DNA from: Candidatus Zhuqueibacterota bacterium
GTDB lineage: Bacteria; Zhuqueibacterota; Zhuqueibacteria; Oceanimicrobiales; Oceanimicrobiaceae
Assembly: GCA_029262055.1 (NCBI GenBank)
Contig: JAJDAD010000091.1
Span: 1 to 64,000, forward strand
DNA: 64,000 nucleotides
Reading direction: 5' to 3'
The notes beneath the pieces were generated by a model. That model was not told where the DNA came from and ran no database searches. It saw nothing but the letters and a program-made list of their open reading frames with translations. The position numbers and the translations under genes were made by a program. Below are positions 43,665-52,312 of this stretch, in pieces; the first letter of the stretch is position 1; each line of letters starts with the position of its first letter.

Positions 43665-43997
43665 CTATTCGTCATCACCCGAACCCTTGCCCTGGGTCAA
43701 AACCACTGCAAAACCCTCGAACTCAGGGTGACCAAGATAAGTGCCCTCCGGTGCACGGGCCCGGGAGTGGGCCTTGGTAAAGCTCTCCGACTCGCGCCAG
43801 TTATCAAAGGCGGTCTGCGAGTCCCAGACCGTGTGCGAGGCAAAGAGCGTGTATTCTTCAGCCGCCGGCCCACGAAGCAGGTGAAACTCGCGGAACCCCG
43901 CAACCGAATCCAGGTGGGACTCGCGCTTACGCCACAACTCTTCAAACACGTCTTCCATTCCCGGGGTGATCTTGAAACGATTCATTGCAATAAACAT
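43665..43997 (-). CDS. IsdG/HmoA-type haem-degrading monooxygenase
   Basis: A 110-residue ferredoxin-like (ABM) protein; ATG at 43997 behind GAGGAG. The catalytic trio known from IsdG, Asn-Trp-His, is present at Asn6 (MFIAMNRF), Trp67 (FDNWRES) and His77 (TKAHSRA), at the same spacing as in the Staphylococcus enzymes. Such enzymes open haem and release iron. It lies between the binding-protein gene and the ATPase gene of an iron-type ABC importer, which strengthens the iron assignment for all four genes. An alternative is a quinol monooxygenase of the same fold. Confidence 0.8.
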   Translation of the reverse strand: MFIAMNRFKITPGMEDVFEELWRKRESHLDSVAGFREFHLLRGPAAEEYTLFASHTVWDSQTAFDNWRESESFTKAHSRARAPEGTYLGHPEFEGFAVVLTQGKGSGDDE

Positions 43998-44045
43998 CTT
44001 GACTCCTCTTGCAGGAAATTCCTATTTATAAAATCTGTGGCAATA

Positions 44046-45095
44046 TCAACCGCCCCCTGCTCCCCGGATATTCCTGTCCCAGTACTTCATCCACTCTTTT
44101 GAGTTGTCGGAAAAGACCTGCCAGTCGATTGCCATCGCCTCGATGTCGGTATCAGCGATCCAGGCGGGGAGACTACTTCTGGGAATGTCATTCCGGGCCG
44201 GAATACGAAAATACTCCCGGGCCTGCACCGAGAAACTCTCAGCGCTCGTTATGAATTCGTAGAATTCCCTGGCTAACTCCGGGTGTTTACAGTTCGCCAC
44301 GACGGCCAGACCTTCGATCAGAACCGGCGTGCCGCTTTGCGGGATTACGTAGTCGAAGGGATAATCGTATACCTGCTTTTGCAGTTCGATGTCCGGCATG
44401 TTCCACAGTGTCACCAGCGCTTCCTGCCGCGCGATTTGTAAATACATGAGCGTCGGATTGGCGGGATAGCTCTTGGTATTGGCATCCAGCCGTAGCAGCC
44501 AGTCATAACCCTGTTCAGGTGAACCGGTATCTTTGTAGAAACGCCAAATCATCGCGGAGTATATGGCGCGCATGGTCCCGGAAGCGAGCGGGCTGCGGAT
44601 CGCTATTTTATTGCGCCATTTCTCTGACAGCAGGTCGTCCCAGTCCTGCGGCGCAGTTTCCCGTGTCAGGACCTGAGAGTTAAACGTGATCACTTCGGGC
44701 GTGAGGAATGTGCCGTACCAAAGGTCGTGCGCATCATGCCGGCTCGAATCTATGGCGGCGGCCCAGGTTGGGCGGTATACCTGCAACAGCCCCTCTTCTG
44801 CTGCACTCATAAAAAACGAGGATGGCGCGCCCCACCAAAGGTCAGCCTGCGGATTGGCTTGTTCCGAGCGTATACGATCGAGGATATCCTGTGAACCCAT
44901 ATCGAGCCACTGCACCTTCACGCCGGGATTGTTCGCTTCAAAAAGGTCCGCGAAATGGCCGACCAATTCCTTGCCGTGCGGTGAATAGACGACGATTTCT
45001 TGTTGTGAATCCTGGTCGCCAGAACAACCGATGAGGAGGAGGCCCGTGAGGACCAACATGGTGAGCACAAACCTAAAAGAGCATGTAGACTGCAT
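44046..45095 (-). CDS. ABC transporter substrate-binding lipoprotein (FbpA-like)
   Basis: A 349-residue lipoprotein (TGLLLIGCSGDQ lipobox) of the type 2 periplasmic binding fold: EIVVYSPHGKELVGHFADLF opens lobe 1, followed by ILDRIRSEQANPQADLWWG and PSSFFMSAAEEGLL, a pattern shared by ferric-iron (FbpA/AfuA) and related 2-aminoethylphosphonate binding proteins. The first gene of the importer operon; no ribosome site is obvious at the ATG 45095. The iron-binding tyrosines could not be assigned with certainty, so iron is inferred from the operon. Confidence 0.85.
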   Translation of the reverse strand: MQSTCSFRFVLTMLVLTGLLLIGCSGDQDSQQEIVVYSPHGKELVGHFADLFEANNPGVKVQWLDMGSQDILDRIRSEQANPQADLWWGAPSSFFMSAAEEGLLQVYRPTWAAAIDSSRHDAHDLWYGTFLTPEVITFNSQVLTRETAPQDWDDLLSEKWRNKIAIRSPLASGTMRAIYSAMIWRFYKDTGSPEQGYDWLLRLDANTKSYPANPTLMYLQIARQEALVTLWNMPDIELQKQVYDYPFDYVIPQSGTPVLIEGLAVVANCKHPELAREFYEFITSAESFSVQAREYFRIPARNDIPRSSLPAWIADTDIEAMAIDWQVFSDNSKEWMKYWDRNIRGAGGG

Positions 45096-45502
45096 AAGAC
45101 ACGCGCACAGTAAAAAGTTTAGAGACCGGAAGCATACACTGGAGCTTCACTACTCATGTGAAAAGGAATGTATCCAAACCTGTGAGTATGTTGCCTTATC
45201 ACGAATGCACGACCGTATCAACGCCTGCGGTGAAACAGTCACCGCACTCCACACAAGACATGGTGAACAAATCCAGGTGAATAGTAGCGAACAGCCGGAA
45301 CAAAGTCAAACCTATTTGGACGCTACAGCGCAGACACTTGAACAGCCTGGCTGCGATGCTGAAGACGGGAGAATTGTGGCAACATGTGTCATGGGGCTGG
45401 CAGGTGGGCCAATACGGTAGGTGCAGTTATTTCTTTAGCCCGCCGGAAAGCAATAACCTGCCGGCGGGCATTCGACACTGCTGCCAATGATGCGTGCGTC
45501 TG
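45096..45502. other. 407-bp gap between the iron importer and the molybdoenzyme gene
   Basis: The region separates two minus-strand operons. It contains the terminator hairpin at 45438-45469 on the right and the unrecognised promoter of the importer on the left. An open plus-strand frame across it has no recognisable protein features and I consider it chance. Confidence 0.5.
45438..45469 (-). terminator. Hairpin terminator after the molybdoenzyme gene
   Basis: GCCCGCCGG (45438-45446) pairs perfectly with CCGGCGGGC (45461-45469) 34 bases beyond the stop codon at 45503. The following bases are A-rich rather than a clean T run on the minus strand, so efficiency is uncertain. It marks the end of the six-gene operon. 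Confidence 0.55.
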
Positions 45503-46693
45503 TTACGGCTGCTTCGGAATCTGTACTTTTCTCGCGTAGTAACCGACATCGAGTCTGCGCGTGGGGATGGTGCGGTCGCGCGCCTGTAATTGGATACGGT
45601 ACTTCCCAGGCTGCGGATCCTGCCAAACATGCGACCACAGCGACCAGGGCTCTGCCGGATCGCGCTGAAATGACTTGACCGGGACATACTCGGTTTTTCC
45701 CTTGAACCGAATAAGCAACGGGTCCGGAGCTTTCGTGCCGCCCCAGGCAAGCCCCGCGACCAGATACGCGATCTTGTCACGCACCAGCCATTGCTCAATC
45801 CGGATCGGCAACGCCGCAAAATCAATCACGGGCGGGATATAATCCTTGGCGAGCGCCGGCTCACCGAACTGATGGGTCTTGGACGCATACTCGATCATTT
45901 GACTGGTGGAAGGTGCATTCTCAGGCTCAAAGGTGATTTCGGAGATCCATTTGAGATGCGCGGCGGCATACATGCCGGGCACCACCAGCCGCACCGGGCT
46001 GCCGAAATCATTGGCGAGAGGAGTCCCATTCATTTCAGTCGCAAGGAAAGCGCTGCTCTCCTCAAGCTGCGACCAGGGAAAAAGCCAGCTCGCACCTTCG
46101 ACCGAATCCAGCCCCGGCTTCTTGTGCTTGTCAAAACCGGTGACTTTGATTAGACCATCTCTCGGAAAGTTGTACTTCTTGAGTATCTCAACCAGGGGTA
46201 TGCCGCTCCATTCGGCGACGCCCATCAAACCAAAATGGGAGTACAGATCATTGCCGGCGCATTCCAGCAGACATGGGCCCAGCGGGGCTGCTGCGGGGAT
46301 CAGCTCATCGATGGCCACGGTTTGTGCGCTGCCCTGGCCCGGAGCGATTTTTACCGGCCATGGCTGTAAGGCCTTCGGCAGGTCCGGAGTGCCCGTACGT
46401 ACGAAAAAAAGATCATTCGGGGTTGTTTGCCCGGAGGCCTTGACGGTGGCGAGATCGAAAAACTTGCGCGCATCCAGACCTTCGCCAATCAGTTGGTTGA
46501 ACGGCAGGTTTCCTTCATCGACGAACGGAATCGCGCGCAGAAACGTACCGCTCTTTAACGGGTCGAGATCTCCCTGGTCCTGGCATGACACGAGGGTCGA
46601 GAGAATAGAACCGCCCTGTAACACCGCCGCCGTGCCACCGACGCCGGCGCGGCCTACCTGTTTTAGAAATTCACGCCTGGTCAGCTTGCTCAT
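45503..46693 (-). CDS. Tat-exported sulfite-oxidase-family molybdoenzyme
   Basis: A 396-residue oxidoreductase. ATG at 46693 follows AAAGGAG. The N-terminus carries a twin-arginine signal (TRREFLKQVGRAG). The molybdenum-cofactor domain at about 90-270 has the Mo-ligating cysteine in CLLECAGNDLYSHFG and the cofactor-binding FFVRTGTPDLP. A C-terminal dimerisation-like domain follows (VRDKIAYLVAGLAWGG). Family members oxidise sulfite or reduce sulfoxides; there is no haem domain, so electrons must pass to a partner. The upstream operon encodes a multihaem cytochrome, a likely partner. Substrate not determinable. Confidence 0.88.
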   Translation of the reverse strand: MSKLTRREFLKQVGRAGVGGTAAVLQGGSILSTLVSCQDQGDLDPLKSGTFLRAIPFVDEGNLPFNQLIGEGLDARKFFDLATVKASGQTTPNDLFFVRTGTPDLPKALQPWPVKIAPGQGSAQTVAIDELIPAAAPLGPCLLECAGNDLYSHFGLMGVAEWSGIPLVEILKKYNFPRDGLIKVTGFDKHKKPGLDSVEGASWLFPWSQLEESSAFLATEMNGTPLANDFGSPVRLVVPGMYAAAHLKWISEITFEPENAPSTSQMIEYASKTHQFGEPALAKDYIPPVIDFAALPIRIEQWLVRDKIAYLVAGLAWGGTKAPDPLLIRFKGKTEYVPVKSFQRDPAEPWSLWSHVWQDPQPGKYRIQLQARDRTIPTRRLDVGYYARKVQIPKQP

Positions 46694-46768
46694 ATTTTCT
46701 CCTTTCCTCAAGGCTCAATTTGTTCATTGTTAAGATTCAAAGTAGGCAGGAAGCAACACAAACACCAG

Positions 46769-48568
46769 CTATTTCTCGCGCACGGTAAGCATCTGATTTA
46801 CGTCGACATTCTGCATGGTTTGTATCGTTCCCCCCGGCCACTTTACCACTATCGAATCGACTTTGGTGCGCTTGCCAAACCCAAAAAGCAAGCGCGGATC
46901 ATGATGGGACAGATAACTCGAGCCTCCCTGCAGTTGCTGGCGTTGGACCAACCCTGCGGACACGACCCTGACTTCCGCGCCGATGGCATCCCGGTTGCTC
47001 TGCACACCGACGAGCTTCAGCATGAGCCAGTTGTTGCTGTTCCCGCCGTCGTTGCGCAGAAGGTTTGGTGCATCACCGACGTTGGTCACCAGGATGTCCA
47101 TATCACCGTCATTATCATAATCGCCGAAAGCGGCGCCGCGGCTGACTTCTTCCTGCAAGAAGTCACGGGACATCCGGTCAGAGATCTCCCGGAAGACGAA
47201 AGGCGGCGTTGCGTCCGGACCGGAATTGTCAAACAACAGGTTCTTCTGCGCGTAGGTCCCGATGTCATCCCATTCCGCTATGTTGGTATTGATATGGCCA
47301 TTGGCGACAAAAATGTCCAGATCGCCATCATTATTGTAGTCAAAGAACCTGACTCCCCAGCCCAAATATCGCCAACTCGGTCGACCGATGCCGGTGGACA
47401 GAGCTACGTCCGCAAAAAGCCCGCTGCCTTCGTTCACGTACAGCGTGTTGGTCTCTCCCTGATAGTTGGTGACCAAGACATCCATCAGGCCATCCTGGTT
47501 AAAATCTCCAAAATCCGTCCCCATGCCGGCCTCGGCCTGGCCGGCCTCATTGTACCCGGCTCCGGTCAAAAGCGAAACATCTTTGAAAGAACCGTTGCCC
47601 TGATTCTCATAAAGGAAATTCCTGACCATATCATTCGCCACATAGATATCGACATCGCCGTCGTTGTCGTAGTCGCACACAGAAACCCCCAGGCCCTTGC
47701 CGGCGGGATTAAGAACGCCGGAGCTACTGGTGGCGTCGGTAAATGTAATTGACCCGTCAGCCTGCCTGCCGTTGTTGTGGTAGAGGACATCGGCTACGCC
47801 ATTATACGAGTCCGGGCCACAGTAAACCGGGTATCCCGCGATGCTGCAGTCCGTGTGCGTTTCCAAAGTGAAATCAAGATAATTGACCACGTACAGATCC
47901 AGGTAGCCGTCGTTGTCAAAATCCGCGAAAGCGCAGCTCGCGCCCCAGCCGGTATCTCCGACTCCGGCAAGTTCAGTGATATCCGTGAACGTGCCATCGC
48001 CATTGTTGCGATACAGAACGTTCGCGCCCAGGTTGGTAATGTAAAGGTCCTGGTCCCCGTCATTATCGAGATCGGCTGCGGCCGCTCCCTGACCGTACCC
48101 CGGGTGTCCGGCTCCGGAGACCGCCGTGACATCGCTGAACGTGCCATCGCCGTTGTTGCGGTACAAAACGTTGGTCGGCGCAGCCGCGGATGGCCGGTCT
48201 GCAAAGTCAGAGCTGTTGACCAGATAAAGATCGATATCTTCGTCATTATCATAGTCGAAAAAGACCGCGCCGGAGCCATTTGATTCCGGCAAATACTTCG
48301 ACCCGCTGGCGCCATTGGAATGCGTAAAATCGATCCCGGACTCGAGAGTGACATCCGTGAACTGCACTGCAGTTTCGTCCGGGGCTCCGCCGTCGGCGTT
48401 GTTGCTTTTTTCGGACGGTTCCACGTCGCCTCTACAGCCCAGGCTCAGGCACAGCAGGAAGATGAACGGCAGCAGCAAACGGCTGTATCCTCCGCAACTA
48501 TCTGGCTGTTTTGGATTTGTTTTGCAACAAGAAGAGTTCATGTTTTGCTTCAGTATGTTCAGGCTCAT
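46769..48568 (-). CDS. CRTAC1-like VCBS/ASPIC-UnbV lipoprotein
   Basis: A 599-residue protein. ATG at 48568 is chosen for GGGAGG before it; ATGs at 48604 and 48541 are alternatives. The lipobox is LLCLSLGC. A beta-propeller of Ca2+-binding VCBS/FG-GAP repeats follows (FFDYDNDEDIDLYLVNSSD, DLDNDGDQDLYITN, FADFDNDGYLDLYVVN and more). An ASPIC/UnbV domain (SSYLSHHDPRLLFGFGKRTK) closes it. It overlaps the end of the TPR gene by 71 bases. Related in layout to the protein at 50477-52309; the two bracket two TPR genes. Role unknown, perhaps a surface scaffold. Confidence 0.85.
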   Translation of the reverse strand: MSLNILKQNMNSSCCKTNPKQPDSCGGYSRLLLPFIFLLCLSLGCRGDVEPSEKSNNADGGAPDETAVQFTDVTLESGIDFTHSNGASGSKYLPESNGSGAVFFDYDNDEDIDLYLVNSSDFADRPSAAAPTNVLYRNNGDGTFSDVTAVSGAGHPGYGQGAAAADLDNDGDQDLYITNLGANVLYRNNGDGTFTDITELAGVGDTGWGASCAFADFDNDGYLDLYVVNYLDFTLETHTDCSIAGYPVYCGPDSYNGVADVLYHNNGRQADGSITFTDATSSSGVLNPAGKGLGVSVCDYDNDGDVDIYVANDMVRNFLYENQGNGSFKDVSLLTGAGYNEAGQAEAGMGTDFGDFNQDGLMDVLVTNYQGETNTLYVNEGSGLFADVALSTGIGRPSWRYLGWGVRFFDYNNDGDLDIFVANGHINTNIAEWDDIGTYAQKNLLFDNSGPDATPPFVFREISDRMSRDFLQEEVSRGAAFGDYDNDGDMDILVTNVGDAPNLLRNDGGNSNNWLMLKLVGVQSNRDAIGAEVRVVSAGLVQRQQLQGGSSYLSHHDPRLLFGFGKRTKVDSIVVKWPGGTIQTMQNVDVNQMLTVREK

Positions 48569-49517
48569 GTGCCAGGACCTCCCGGAAAGCAACCTCGGCT
48601 TCACCGGTTAGATCTACGTTAAGATATGCCAGTCCCAGGTGGTATTGGGCCGGAGTAAACATCGGGTCGAGTTGCAGGGCACGCAGGTGCGCGTCGATTG
48701 CTTCCAGGTGTTTGTCCTGCCGGGCGTATGCCAGGCCCACGTCAAAATGGGCCGATGCCCGTTTCGGGTTCCGGAGGACAATCGACCGGTACTGGTAAAT
48801 CTCCTCCCTTTCTGTTCGCAACTTCTCATATGTCTGTAACTCTTGCTCCCCCAAATCACGCTGGCCGGTACGCATGTATATATTGCCGAGATGATAATAT
48901 GCTTCAATAAAGTCCGGGTTAATGCTCAAGGCTTTCCTGAACGCCTGCAAAGCCTGCGGGTATTGCCCTTGCTTGCCGTGCAGCATGCCCAGGCCGAAAT
49001 GGACTTCGGGACGTTGCGGTGCAAGTGCGAGGGCTTTGCTAAAGGCCGCAAGGGCGTCATCGTATTTCCCGCGGTCTAAAAGAAGCCGCGCCAGGCCGTT
49101 GTGAGCTTCCGCCAGCTCCGGGTTAAGAGCGATCGCTTTTGTCAGCTCTTTCTCCGCGGCAGAGTCCTGGTTGCGCTCATAGTAAAGCAGACCGAGTTTG
49201 CCGTGCGCTAAGGCAAAATCGGGGTCAAGTTCAACTGCTCTCAGGTAGGATGCCTCTGCCTTACCCAGCACATTTTGCCCCACGTAACACAATCCCAAAT
49301 AGTAGTAGATTTTTGCGGCGTTCGGGTTGGTTTCCAGGATTCTCTCGAAAGCCCTTACCGCGTTGAAGTACCGCTCTTGCTGTAGGAGCTTGATGCCCCT
49401 GCTGAGCTGCTCCTGCGAGACTGTGCTGCCCACCACGGGCCCGGATTTTTCCTTCTCGGGAGAACACCCGGACAAGAGAAAAATCAAGACAATAAAAAAC
49501 AGTTTCCGGTGCACCAT
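48498..49517 (-). CDS. TPR-repeat lipoprotein
   Basis: About 339 residues. The ATG at 49517 gives a typical lipoprotein signal (VLIFLLSGCSPEKE); a TTG at 49538 is possible. At least seven TPRs follow (AKIYYYLGLCYVGQNVLGKA, FALAHGKLGLLYYERNQDSA, AEAHNGLARLLLDRGKYDDA, EAYYHLGNIYMRTGQRDLG). These helical repeats bind peptides or partner proteins. Its position between CRTAC1-like genes, with overlapping ends, suggests it works in a complex with them at the envelope. Confidence 0.85.
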   Translation of the reverse strand: MVHRKLFFIVLIFLLSGCSPEKEKSGPVVGSTVSQEQLSRGIKLLQQERYFNAVRAFERILETNPNAAKIYYYLGLCYVGQNVLGKAEASYLRAVELDPDFALAHGKLGLLYYERNQDSAAEKELTKAIALNPELAEAHNGLARLLLDRGKYDDALAAFSKALALAPQRPEVHFGLGMLHGKQGQYPQALQAFRKALSINPDFIEAYYHLGNIYMRTGQRDLGEQELQTYEKLRTEREEIYQYRSIVLRNPKRASAHFDVGLAYARQDKHLEAIDAHLRALQLDPMFTPAQYHLGLAYLNVDLTGEAEVAFREVLAHEPEHTEAKHELFLLQNKSKTAR

Positions 49518-49610
49518 GCTAACAATCGGTCTGGACAATTCCTAGTAAAACCGCAAATAGAAAGTTAAATCTGCCGGGCGCTGTCATTTTGCAGCAGCCT
49601 CCGGCTTCGA

Positions 49611-50480
49611 TCAAAGGTTCTCCCCCCTTGCTATTCGGCTAAGAAATGCATCCACAGCCTGATATTTTGGGTCGGTCTGGTCCTGCAGGGTCGCTTCATC
49701 CAGTGCGGCTAACTCCATGATGAATGAAGCAAAAGGGGAAACTTCCACTGATACGTGAAATACTTTCCCGGACTTGGTGTCACCCTCTCCCGGAACACCG
49801 GTAGCAGACTTCATCGGGGCGCTGTGTTTGCGTGCCTGACGCAGGAAAGCTGTTGCCTCCGCCGGCTCACCTCTTTTCCAGGCAAGGTAGCCCCTCAGAA
49901 AGTACGCCTCCACACTTTGCGAGTTGGAACCTATCACATTCTCGAGGTAAGACTGTGCCAGGGGCAGGTCTCCCTGCAGCAGCGCGGTCTCTCCCAGCCG
50001 CAGCGAAGCGCCGGTTTCCTCCTTGTTGATAGCCAGCGCCTGCTTGAACGCAAGCTCAGCTTTGTCCAGGTCAAAAAACGCCGCGCTGTCAAACCTCAGA
50101 TAGAGATTGCCTAACTGTAAATGTGCACGAGCGTTGGTCGCGTTAACCGTGAGCAACTCTTCCCACAGGCGTTCGGCCTTGTCAAACTCACGAAGTTCAA
50201 AGTACATGTTACCCAGATAATACAGAGTATTCTCGTGCACTTTGTTGAGCGAAAGCGCCTGCTCATACTTTTGGGCCGCCGCTGCGATTCTGCCGGCGAT
50301 GCGTTCGGTGGTGGCTTCTCTGTAAACCTGCCAGAATGCTTCCACCTTACGTTTCTCAGCCGGAGAAATCCCAGCGCTCTCGCTTGACGCCGTCTGTCCG
50401 GGCGATGTGATTTTCCGAACGGTGATCCCCAAAAACAGCAACAGAATAGCTGCCCCTAAAAAATAAGCTGCACGCTTCAT
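49611..50480 (-). CDS. Membrane-anchored TPR protein
   Basis: A 289-residue protein with an N-terminal helix (FLGAAILLLFLGITV) that may serve as anchor or signal, followed by TPRs at about residues 55-215 (ENTLYYLGNMYFELREFDKA, ARAHLQLGNLYLRFDSAAF, TGASLRLGETALLQGDLPLA). The start overlaps the stop of the CRTAC1-like gene by ATGA, so the two are translated together. No enzymatic part was seen. Confidence 0.82.
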   Translation of the reverse strand: MKRAAYFLGAAILLLFLGITVRKITSPGQTASSESAGISPAEKRKVEAFWQVYREATTERIAGRIAAAAQKYEQALSLNKVHENTLYYLGNMYFELREFDKAERLWEELLTVNATNARAHLQLGNLYLRFDSAAFFDLDKAELAFKQALAINKEETGASLRLGETALLQGDLPLAQSYLENVIGSNSQSVEAYFLRGYLAWKRGEPAEATAFLRQARKHSAPMKSATGVPGEGDTKSGKVFHVSVEVSPFASFIMELAALDEATLQDQTDPKYQAVDAFLSRIARGENL

Positions 50481-52309
50481 CTCTGCAGAGAGTCAGAGCC
50501 TATGTTTGAACCTTCCCCCTCGATCACACTCAGAACCTGGTTGGCCGCAAGGCCAGTGAAAATCTGTGTCCGGCCGCTTAGCCATTCGATCTCGAGCGTG
50601 TCGACTTTACTGTGAGTGCCGACGCCGAAGTGGGACACAAGACTGTTTTGGGAACAGTACGAGCTTTGCGCGCCCACTTGTTGCACCTGGACCGAATTTC
50701 CGGTCACGAGACGCAGTTTCGTGCCAATGGCTGAACGATTTGATTTGCGTCCCTGTACAAATACCTTCAGCCAGTTCTTTTGTTCCCCGCCCTCATTGCG
50801 CAGCAGAATTCCAGGGCCGCCATTATTGAGAACGAAAATATCGATATCGCCGTCGTTGTCATAGTCCGCAAACGCGGCGCCACGGCCGACGTATTGCTGC
50901 GCAAAATACTCGCCACTGACTGATGAAACATCGAAGAAGCCTTCTTGTCTTCCCTTATCCCAAAATAATTTGGACGGCATGGGCTGCAACAACCAGGGCA
51001 TGTCCTTTTGCTGAAATGTACTCCCGTTTGCCACAAACAGGTCTTGCTTGCCATCATTGTCATAATCAAAAAACGACGTGCCCCAGCCGATGAAGTCGAG
51101 CGCGATCTGACCCAAGCCATAACGATCCGCCTCATCCGCAAATTTTACTCGCCGGCCGCGAGCGACGGCTGCGCTGGCGAATTGTGCCGACAAATTGCTG
51201 TACAGCGCATTTTCCTGAGCGATCCAGTGGGTGATAAACATATCCATGTCGGAATCGCCGTCCCAGTCGCCGACGGCAATGCCCATTGCACCGCGATAAT
51301 CCGAAACCCACGAGTCATTGCCATTTTCGTGGAACTTGCCATCCCCGGTATTGATGAAAAAAGAGTTGTCGGAAACATCATTCGCAACATAAAGATCCGG
51401 CCACAAGTCTCCGTTAAAGTCACACCACGCTGCAGACAGGCTGCGGCCGTTTTGATCTGCTACCCCAGCCAACATCGCAACTTCGCTAAAGGTGCCATCG
51501 TGGTTGTTTCGGTAAAGTAGGTTGCGCTCAGGTGAAAATGAGGAAGGATTGATGCTCGACGGCACCTCTGTGTCATATTGTAGACTGCTTTGATTTGACT
51601 CTGCCGTATATTTGACATAGCCACAAACATACAAATCCAGGAATCCGTCGCGGTCATAATCCGCCCACGAAGCACCGGCCCAGAATCCCTTTTGACCACC
51701 GAGCCCAGCCTGTTTCGTCCAGCCGGAAAATGTGCCATCGCGATTGTTTTTGAACAGGAGATTTTCGCCGTAACTGGTGACAAACAAATCCGTCCAGCCG
51801 TCATTATCGTAATCTCCCCAGGCGGCTGCCATGCCCCAGCCGCGATAATCCACGCCTGCGGCTGCGCTGACTTCGGTGAAAGTACCGTCGCCATTATTAT
51901 GGTAAAGCTCGCAGTGCGCCGTCGAGGCTTGCAACTCCCCGGGAGTCAAATCCAGTGAGCCGGCCATGTTAACCACAAAGAGGTCCTGCCAGCCGTCATT
52001 GTCGTAGTCGGCCCAGGCCGCACCGGAACCCATGTCTTCGGGAAGCTGAGTTGTGCGCCTGCCGGAAAAGTGTATGAACGTAAGGCCCGCTTCGGCGGAA
52101 ACATCCTTAAAGCGCACTCTCGGGTAGTCAGAGGGAATTGTACGGTCGAGATCGGAAGTAAGGCCGGCAATGTTCTCCCCCGGCCGGTACGGGGCTTCAG
52201 GCGTAAAGCTAATCAGAACAACCACCGTGGTTATGACCGCGAGCAGGATCGCGGCGATAACCACAGTGAACAGGACTCGGCGCTTTCGGCGTGGAAGAGT
52301 CGGAAGCAT
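50477..52309 (-). CDS. CRTAC1-like VCBS/ASPIC-UnbV protein with membrane anchor
   Basis: A 610-residue protein. A positively charged start and one hydrophobic helix (VLFTVVIAAILLAVITTVVV) tether it to the inner membrane. Repeats with Ca2+ loops make a propeller (WADYDNDGWQDLFVVNMAG, WGDYDNDGWTDLFVTSYGE, WADYDRDGFLDLYVCGY, FFDYDNDGKQDLFVANGS). An ASPIC/UnbV domain follows (SSYCSQNSLVSHFGVGTHSK). The start is 3 bases past the stop of the cytochrome gene, so it is tightly coupled to it. Compared with the lipoprotein paralogue at 46769-48568, this one stays in the inner membrane. Confidence 0.85.
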   Translation of the reverse strand: MLPTLPRRKRRVLFTVVIAAILLAVITTVVVLISFTPEAPYRPGENIAGLTSDLDRTIPSDYPRVRFKDVSAEAGLTFIHFSGRRTTQLPEDMGSGAAWADYDNDGWQDLFVVNMAGSLDLTPGELQASTAHCELYHNNGDGTFTEVSAAAGVDYRGWGMAAAWGDYDNDGWTDLFVTSYGENLLFKNNRDGTFSGWTKQAGLGGQKGFWAGASWADYDRDGFLDLYVCGYVKYTAESNQSSLQYDTEVPSSINPSSFSPERNLLYRNNHDGTFSEVAMLAGVADQNGRSLSAAWCDFNGDLWPDLYVANDVSDNSFFINTGDGKFHENGNDSWVSDYRGAMGIAVGDWDGDSDMDMFITHWIAQENALYSNLSAQFASAAVARGRRVKFADEADRYGLGQIALDFIGWGTSFFDYDNDGKQDLFVANGSTFQQKDMPWLLQPMPSKLFWDKGRQEGFFDVSSVSGEYFAQQYVGRGAAFADYDNDGDIDIFVLNNGGPGILLRNEGGEQKNWLKVFVQGRKSNRSAIGTKLRLVTGNSVQVQQVGAQSSYCSQNSLVSHFGVGTHSKVDTLEIEWLSGRTQIFTGLAANQVLSVIEGEGSNIGSDSLQR

Positions 52310-52312
52310 AAA

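Noticed and set aside
45031-45420. Plus-strand open frame of 129 codons between the iron importer and the molybdoenzyme gene
   Set aside because: No ribosome site or recognisable domain, and its start overlaps the binding-protein gene on the other strand.
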